Shown here one piece after another: positions 12,070-15,970 of a stretch of 15,970 nt of DNA (positions within the stretch are counted from its first letter, which is position 1; every line of letters starts with the position of its first letter). Position numbers and translations under genes: made by a program. A model generated the notes under the pieces. The model saw only the letters and a program-made list of their open reading frames with translations, did not search any database and had not been told where the DNA came from. The DNA is from Candidatus Iainarchaeum sp. (lineage in GTDB: Archaea > Iainarchaeota > Iainarchaeia > JAADDC01), in NCBI GenBank assembly GCA_015520865.1, contig WAPE01000068.1, positions 1-15,970 on the forward strand, in the 5' to 3' direction.

Positions 12070-12195
12070 CGCACGGATGAAGGGGGTGTTAAACAAGAGG
12101 GTCGGAAACCGGATTTGGGCGGCGCCGGAGGGTTAAGCCCACCCGGCGTAGGGGGACTAGGATTAAAAATTAGGTTCTCCGGCGCCGCCCAAAGG
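12070..12195 (+). ncRNA. Candidate structured non-coding RNA
   Basis: The region is much richer in GC than its surroundings. TTTGGGCGGCGCCGGAG (12114-12130) and its exact complement (12177-12193) form a perfect 17-bp stem closing a 46-base loop, within which GGG/CCC pairings and an AT-rich patch (12161-12172) are visible. A shorter CGG-AAA-CCG fold lies at 12103-12111. It does not fit tRNA (no T-loop), 5S rRNA (the stem ends are only about 75 bases apart), SRP RNA or RNase P RNA (signature motifs absent). A separate upstream promoter and a separate leaderless promoter for the next gene suggest its own transcription unit. The exact ends are a guess. Confidence 0.45.
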
Positions 12196-12204
12196 TTAAA
12201 ATAC
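12196..12204 (+). promoter_or_regulatory. TATA box of the coiled-coil protein gene
   Basis: TTAAAATAC lies about 25 bases before the ATG at 12224, so that mRNA is probably leaderless and excludes the structured region upstream. Confidence 0.55.
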
Positions 12205-12223
12205 ATAAACCTCTACTTTTATC

Positions 12224-12787
12224 ATGTCCAAAAATCTCATAGCTATCGTCCGTTCAATGCTTGATTCCGGCTCTTCTGTCGAAGAGATCGTTTCTGCCCT
12301 CAAGGAGATGGGTATACCAGAAGAGGACGCCCGAAGGCTCATCATTTTAGCCAACCGAGAGATTCTCCTTTCTCTTCGGAACGAGTTAAGGGAAATTGTG
12401 GAAGGTGTCCTCGAAGAGGAGCAGGAGAAGTTTCTTTCCTCTTTGCGCTCCGAGCTGAGGGATTATGTAGAAACCCAGATGAAGATAGCCAACCGAAACC
12501 TCCTCAAGATGCTCCGTGAAGAAACCGGAAAGTACCTTTCGGAGTTGACGAAGCTAGAGGAGAAGGTTGATGTGCTCGATCGGAGGGTCCTCGACCTCGA
12601 GAAGAAAGTTTATCATAAGGAGGAGGGGTCTATTCGTTTCGGATCTATGAAAGTAGGAAAGCTTCTGGCTGTATTTGGAGCTCTTGTTTTGGTCTCAGCC
12701 TTCTTCGTTCCCTTGGATCTTCCTGCAAGGATAGGACTCGCCGTAGCGGGTCTAATATTCGTTATAGGAGGTGTTATCGTTGGATAA
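12224..12787 (+). CDS. Tail-anchored coiled-coil protein
   Basis: A 187-aa protein. An N-terminal three-helix segment (SVEEIVSALKEMGIPEEDARRL, about residues 18-39) resembles small UBA/HTH-like folds. A long charged coiled coil follows (about residues 45-130, ending LEEKVDVLDRRVLDLEKKV), then two C-terminal hydrophobic helices (KVGKLLAVFGALVLVSAFFV and ARIGLAVAGLIFVIGGVIVG) separated by a short PLDLP turn. The protein is probably bound to the inner face of the membrane by its tail. This architecture recurs in archaeal conserved hypothetical proteins and no function is known. The next gene starts within its last codons, a coupled pair. Confidence 0.7.
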   Translation: MSKNLIAIVRSMLDSGSSVEEIVSALKEMGIPEEDARRLIILANREILLSLRNELREIVEGVLEEEQEKFLSSLRSELRDYVETQMKIANRNLLKMLREETGKYLSELTKLEEKVDVLDRRVLDLEKKVYHKEEGSIRFGSMKVGKLLAVFGALVLVSAFFVPLDLPARIGLAVAGLIFVIGGVIVG

Positions 12788-13361
12788 GCTGTCAGAGGCC
12801 CTGGAGCTCCTCTCACGCTACGTTTCAGTAGCTCCCTATGCCGTGGTTGACTCGCTAGATTTTTCATGGGAAACCTTCCCTGCTGTGGCTAAAGCAGATA
12901 GCATGGAGCATAAAACAGATAAAAATGCCGTTTTCCTCCACCTACGTAATCTTTCCGAGCTAAAGGACGCCGTTAAAAAACTCTTGCAGGATTATGAATC
13001 CGTCATTATTCAGCCAGAGTTAAAGGGTGTCGAGGTATTCCTGGGAGGTAAGGAAGACCCCAGTTTTGGGCCCACCATCAGCTTGGGCCTGGGAGGAATC
13101 TTTGTAGAGGTATATAAGGATGTTAGCACGCGGCTTGCTCCCCTCACAGGAGCCGACGTCCTCGATATGATATCGGAGCTCAAAGGAAGAAAGCTTCTGG
13201 AGGGTTATAGAGGGATAAAAACGAATTTTAACGCCCTCGTAAAATCTGTTGTGGGCTTTTCTCAGTTCCTTGTGGAGTACCGTCCAAAGACAGCCGAGAT
13301 AAACCCCTTAATTCTCAACGAGGAGGGTGCCTATGCAGTAGACGCCAGGGTTTTCCTTTAG
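12780..13361 (+). CDS. acdB: ADP-forming acetyl/acyl-CoA synthetase beta subunit (ATP-grasp), compact
   Basis: A 193-aa ATP-grasp protein. Family marks are EHKTDKN (the HKSD-type motif), VIIQPELKGVEVFLGGKEDP with SFGPTISLGLGGIFVEVYKD, LKGRKLLEGYRG and the terminal AEINPLILNEEG metal-binding segment. The beta subunit binds nucleotide, and with an alpha subunit the enzyme makes ATP from acyl-CoA, ADP and phosphate. The alpha subunit with the catalytic histidine is not in this window. Usual beta subunits have about 230 residues; this one is shortened at the N-terminus and in loops but keeps the motifs. I chose TTG at 12780 because GGAGGTG lies seven bases upstream; GTG at 12771 overlaps that site. 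It overlaps the previous gene by eight bases and the convergent mcm by four. Confidence 0.85.
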   Translation: MDKLSEALELLSRYVSVAPYAVVDSLDFSWETFPAVAKADSMEHKTDKNAVFLHLRNLSELKDAVKKLLQDYESVIIQPELKGVEVFLGGKEDPSFGPTISLGLGGIFVEVYKDVSTRLAPLTGADVLDMISELKGRKLLEGYRGIKTNFNALVKSVVGFSQFLVEYRPKTAEINPLILNEEGAYAVDARVFL

Positions 13362-15970
13362 ACAGGTGTGTAGTAGCCTCGCTTTGGCTCGATGATGTCG
13401 CCACGCCTCTTAAGCTCTTCAATGATCTCTTCTACTTCATCCTTATCGAGCCTGTACATCGAGGCTTCCGCCATGATTTCATCGAAGCTAGCCATTTCCT
13501 GCGTTTGAGTTATGGATCGGATGATATTTAGGACCGTCTTGAGTTTCTGAACCTTGCTCTTCGGCATACCCGTGTAGAGGATGTCTACATCGATCTGTCC
13601 GGTACTCGGATCCTTTAAGACCTCTTCCATAGAGTAGATAAGGAGCTCCTTGGCCCTCTGGGCATCCTCCTTCGTGATAATCGGAGATAGCCTCACCCTT
13701 GCAGACGCCTCTGCCAGACGGATGAGGGCTTCCATTTGGCGGGCGTTTATGGGTACCGTTTGTTTTTCTCTTCCCCTTTCCCTGAGCTCTACGTAGAAGT
13801 TCAGAAGTTCTTCTTCTGCCTCGGGAGAAAGGACAGGAAAGACGTGGGTTCTTGCGTAAGCAACGTATTTTCTAAGGAGTTCTGGATCGATGGCTGGTTT
13901 GACGACCTCCTCGGCCTCTTCTACTTCCTCCTTCGTCACCTTCGCCTCGGGGCTCTTCTCGTACTGCACCCTCATCTGTCCAGCTTTGTGGGTCTTTAGG
14001 ATATGGGAGGCGATCTTTCGGTCTTCATCCGCCGTCTTCACCTCCCGGATGACAAACATAAGGTCAAACCTGTTGAGAATGGTTGGTTCAACACTTATCT
14101 GGTTGATTATTGGCTCGTCCTCGCTAAATCTGCCAAACTTGGGGTTTGCAGCGGCCAAAATCGATGTTTCTGCCTTAAATCTCGTCACAATACCTGCCTT
14201 AGCCACGGATACCGTGTTGTGTAGAACGAGTCCTCCCGTAACGAAGAGGTGATAGGGTTCAACGGTTACATCGTAAACCCATTCTCTCTCGTACGGTATC
14301 CTTCTTACGTCCTTTACCCGTAAAAACCGTATGTTTCCTTCTATGAAGCCCTTTAAGTACCTTAGATTCTTCTTTACCTTCTCAAGATGCTCCCAAATTT
14401 TTTCTTTAACAAGGCGGACAGTCTCAGGATCACCCTTTTCTAGTCGATACCTGAGGGTGGAGGGAGGTATTTCAAACTCCTTCGATATCCTGAGGATCTT
14501 TCTAGCTCTTTTTAGATCATTCTTTTGGAGGGCTTCTTCAATCCTTTTTATCTCTTGTTCTATTAGTCGTGTAAATTGTTTGGCTCGTTCTCTGTGGATG
14601 TTTTGCCCCCTTTCCAGGTTTTTGTCGAGCTTCCCTTCATCTATCCTGAGCAGTTTTAGGGATTCTTTAATAAGTTTTACAAGCTCTTTTGGTAGCGGAT
14701 CTTTGTGGTTTGCTTTCTTTATAGCTTTCTTCAGAAGTTTATGTACCCTTTCAGATCGCGGATCGTCTTCTATGATGCTGAGGAAAGCCTTCAGGCTTTC
14801 GGGACCAGAAACAATGACTTTATAGTAAACACCAGCTTCTCTTTCTTCTTTTGCTATGTAAGAGTATACTCCAAGACTATAGAGCAGATCTTGCAGGTCT
14901 TCTGCCATTTTTTCTGACGATGTTATGAATCCTGTCCGTAAAGGTGATATAAATCCATCTCCCTTGAAGAATGTGTTAAGAAAAGCGATCTTTTCTTCCC
15001 TCGGTGCCCTCATAATAGCGTTTGGGACCCTCTTTTCTTTGGCCGGTCGTGTTTCGCCTTTTGGAAAGAGTTCTGGAAACTTTTTCTTCATGGTATCGTA
15101 GAGCTCCTTTGATGTTATCCTGACAACATAGAGGGGCTTTTTCCTGTTCTTCTTCAGCACCGATATACTAGCCTTTATTTCCTTCCCCACAAGTTGCTTT
15201 GAAAACTCCTTAAATGCGTCTATGAACTCCTCAATAAGTTTCTTACTCGTGTTTGAGAATCCAATTTCATATACACCGTTCTTTTCGTTTTTGTATACGT
15301 GCCCCTCCGATGCAAGGAAGCCTAGAACCTTTGCTACATGCACACCGATACCTTCCCCTTCTTCTAAGGGATGTAAGTTTACTCCTACTGCTAGATCTCC
15401 GATCCTTACCTCCTCTGCCGGGACTTCGCGAACTTCTCCGTCTTTCCATACCATTATGGGGTGTTCTGGAGTCACTTTTATCGCTCTACCGTTACTAAAC
15501 AAGATTTCTACGATTTCCTTGGGTGCGACATGCCGGCTAACACGATCTGCCTTTACCTTTACGACTTCTTTCTTTTCTAGATCGTAAGCCAAAAGCTCTA
15601 CCCCGGGATTCTTGAGGATCTCAGTGTTTTTACCTAGAATCACCTTATCCCGGTTTTCTTCTATGAGCTTGTCGACGAGTTCACCTATCTTTACCTTTCT
15701 TCCGTCGGCTAGCATAATTTCGAAGTCGTAATGATAACTCTGTTGCTCCATCGCCTCATGTAGGGCCTGCCTTTCCTTGGCATCGATCTTATCGAACTCA
15801 TCCACAGCCGCCAGACCGCCAGAGGCAAGCACGAGAACACCAGCCTTTATCACCCAACCTCCTTCTCCGAATTCGTCCCTTTCGGCAGATGCTGTCAGTC
15901 CCGCACCGGTTACCGTTTTTCCGGCTACGTAAAAGCTCTTTGGAGCAAGCCTAGCAGCATACTCTAGCAT
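13358..15970 (-). CDS. mcm: Replicative helicase MCM with intein (5' end outside window)
   Basis: This is the C-terminal 870 residues of an intein-containing precursor; the gene continues past the window edge, so the first methionine here is internal and the N-terminal domain and Walker A lie outside. The visible extein includes LAAVDEFDKI (Walker B, about residues 53-62), the ALHEAMEQQ helix, the intein, then TVSVAKAGIV (helix-2 insert region), AAANPKFGRF (sensor 1) and LNRFDLMFV (arginine finger), and a C-terminal winged helix ending GYYTPV. Spliced, the MCM hexamer is the archaeal DNA-unwinding motor. The stop codon overlaps the convergent acdB stop. Confidence 0.97.
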   Translation of the reverse strand: MLEYAARLAPKSFYVAGKTVTGAGLTASAERDEFGEGGWVIKAGVLVLASGGLAAVDEFDKIDAKERQALHEAMEQQSYHYDFEIMLADGRKVKIGELVDKLIEENRDKVILGKNTEILKNPGVELLAYDLEKKEVVKVKADRVSRHVAPKEIVEILFSNGRAIKVTPEHPIMVWKDGEVREVPAEEVRIGDLAVGVNLHPLEEGEGIGVHVAKVLGFLASEGHVYKNEKNGVYEIGFSNTSKKLIEEFIDAFKEFSKQLVGKEIKASISVLKKNRKKPLYVVRITSKELYDTMKKKFPELFPKGETRPAKEKRVPNAIMRAPREEKIAFLNTFFKGDGFISPLRTGFITSSEKMAEDLQDLLYSLGVYSYIAKEEREAGVYYKVIVSGPESLKAFLSIIEDDPRSERVHKLLKKAIKKANHKDPLPKELVKLIKESLKLLRIDEGKLDKNLERGQNIHRERAKQFTRLIEQEIKRIEEALQKNDLKRARKILRISKEFEIPPSTLRYRLEKGDPETVRLVKEKIWEHLEKVKKNLRYLKGFIEGNIRFLRVKDVRRIPYEREWVYDVTVEPYHLFVTGGLVLHNTVSVAKAGIVTRFKAETSILAAANPKFGRFSEDEPIINQISVEPTILNRFDLMFVIREVKTADEDRKIASHILKTHKAGQMRVQYEKSPEAKVTKEEVEEAEEVVKPAIDPELLRKYVAYARTHVFPVLSPEAEEELLNFYVELRERGREKQTVPINARQMEALIRLAEASARVRLSPIITKEDAQRAKELLIYSMEEVLKDPSTGQIDVDILYTGMPKSKVQKLKTVLNIIRSITQTQEMASFDEIMAEASMYRLDKDEVEEIIEELKRRGDIIEPKRGYYTPV
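14216..15739 (-). mobile_element. Intein with LAGLIDADG homing endonuclease in MCM
   Basis: A 508-residue in-frame insertion after AMEQQ. It starts with Ser, ends LVLHN, and is followed by Thr as the +1 residue, so all splice-junction residues are intact. Block B has TPEH (about residues 90-93 of the intein). The two LAGLIDADG motifs are LGFLASEG (139-146) and FLNTFFKGDG (253-262), with acidic residues present, and VPNAIMRAP marks the block D region. Blocks F and G read VYDVTVEPYHLFVTGGLVLHN. Both splicing and nuclease activity look preserved. About 135 residues between the nuclease core and block F (330-465) are helical and contain a helix-turn-helix-like EFEIPPSTLRYRLEKGDPET, probably a DNA-recognition extension. 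Confidence 0.95.

Noticed and set aside
12114..12193. 5S rRNA or tRNA at the GC-rich inverted repeat
   Set aside because: GGTTAAGCCC recalls 5S rRNA, but the closing stem encloses only 46 bases and no 5S layout fits. A tRNA is excluded by the absence of a T-loop and D-arm.
11976..12206. 76-aa minus-strand frame in the stretch after the peptidase gene
   Set aside because: It is proline-rich low-complexity translation of the GC-rich stem region, with no start signal; the region is better explained as structured RNA.

Overview
The window is archaeal. It carries a replicative MCM helicase, a TFE transcription factor, a CDC48/VAT-type ATPase and a NEMF/Rqc2-type NFACT protein. TATA-like boxes lie about 25 bp before many start codons, the Shine-Dalgarno (SD) sequences are of the GGAGGTGA type, and the tRNA gene encodes no CCA. 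Base composition is balanced outside a few very GC-rich stems, which together with the long helical insertion in CDC48 suggests a thermophile. A split NEMF gene, many tiny pilin-like genes and compact overlapping genes would fit a reduced-genome (DPANN-like) or deep euryarchaeal lineage, but the lineage cannot be fixed from this sequence.

Layout. Positions 1-2300 hold two small winged-helix regulators (minus strand), a PRC-barrel protein and an unrecognised 186-aa protein, separated by intergenic DNA rich in palindromes and in copies of an exact 12-mer. Positions 2260-4224 hold two anchored pilin-like proteins (minus), then a four-helix membrane protein and an anchored beta protein (plus). 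Positions 4217-6023 hold TFE, the N-terminal half of NEMF starting in overlapping divergent orientation, and a second PRC-barrel protein. Next comes tRNA-Lys(CTT) with a structured upstream element. Positions 6332-9674 form a heat-shock/proteostasis cluster: an HSR1-like regulator and cdc48 in one operon, divergent from hsp20, with a shared palindromic control region and a very long hairpin in the hsp20 leader. Positions 9699-11351 hold six small class III (type IV pilin-like) genes in two converging operons, next to a site-2-protease-type membrane peptidase (11419-11979). Positions 11980-12223 hold a candidate independent structured RNA with a 17-bp perfect GC-rich stem. The window ends with a tail-anchored coiled-coil protein, a compact ADP-forming acyl-CoA synthetase beta subunit, and the C-terminal part of MCM interrupted by a 508-residue intein with a LAGLIDADG homing endonuclease.

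Functional themes are protein quality control (CDC48, Hsp20, its regulator, NEMF N-half), surface filaments and their membrane processing, and core information processing (MCM, TFE, tRNA-Lys). The most unusual items are the non-coding ones: the six-copy 12-mer confined to the first 5.3 kb, the hsp20 leader hairpin, the candidate RNA at about 12070-12195, and the shared hsr/hsp20 operator.
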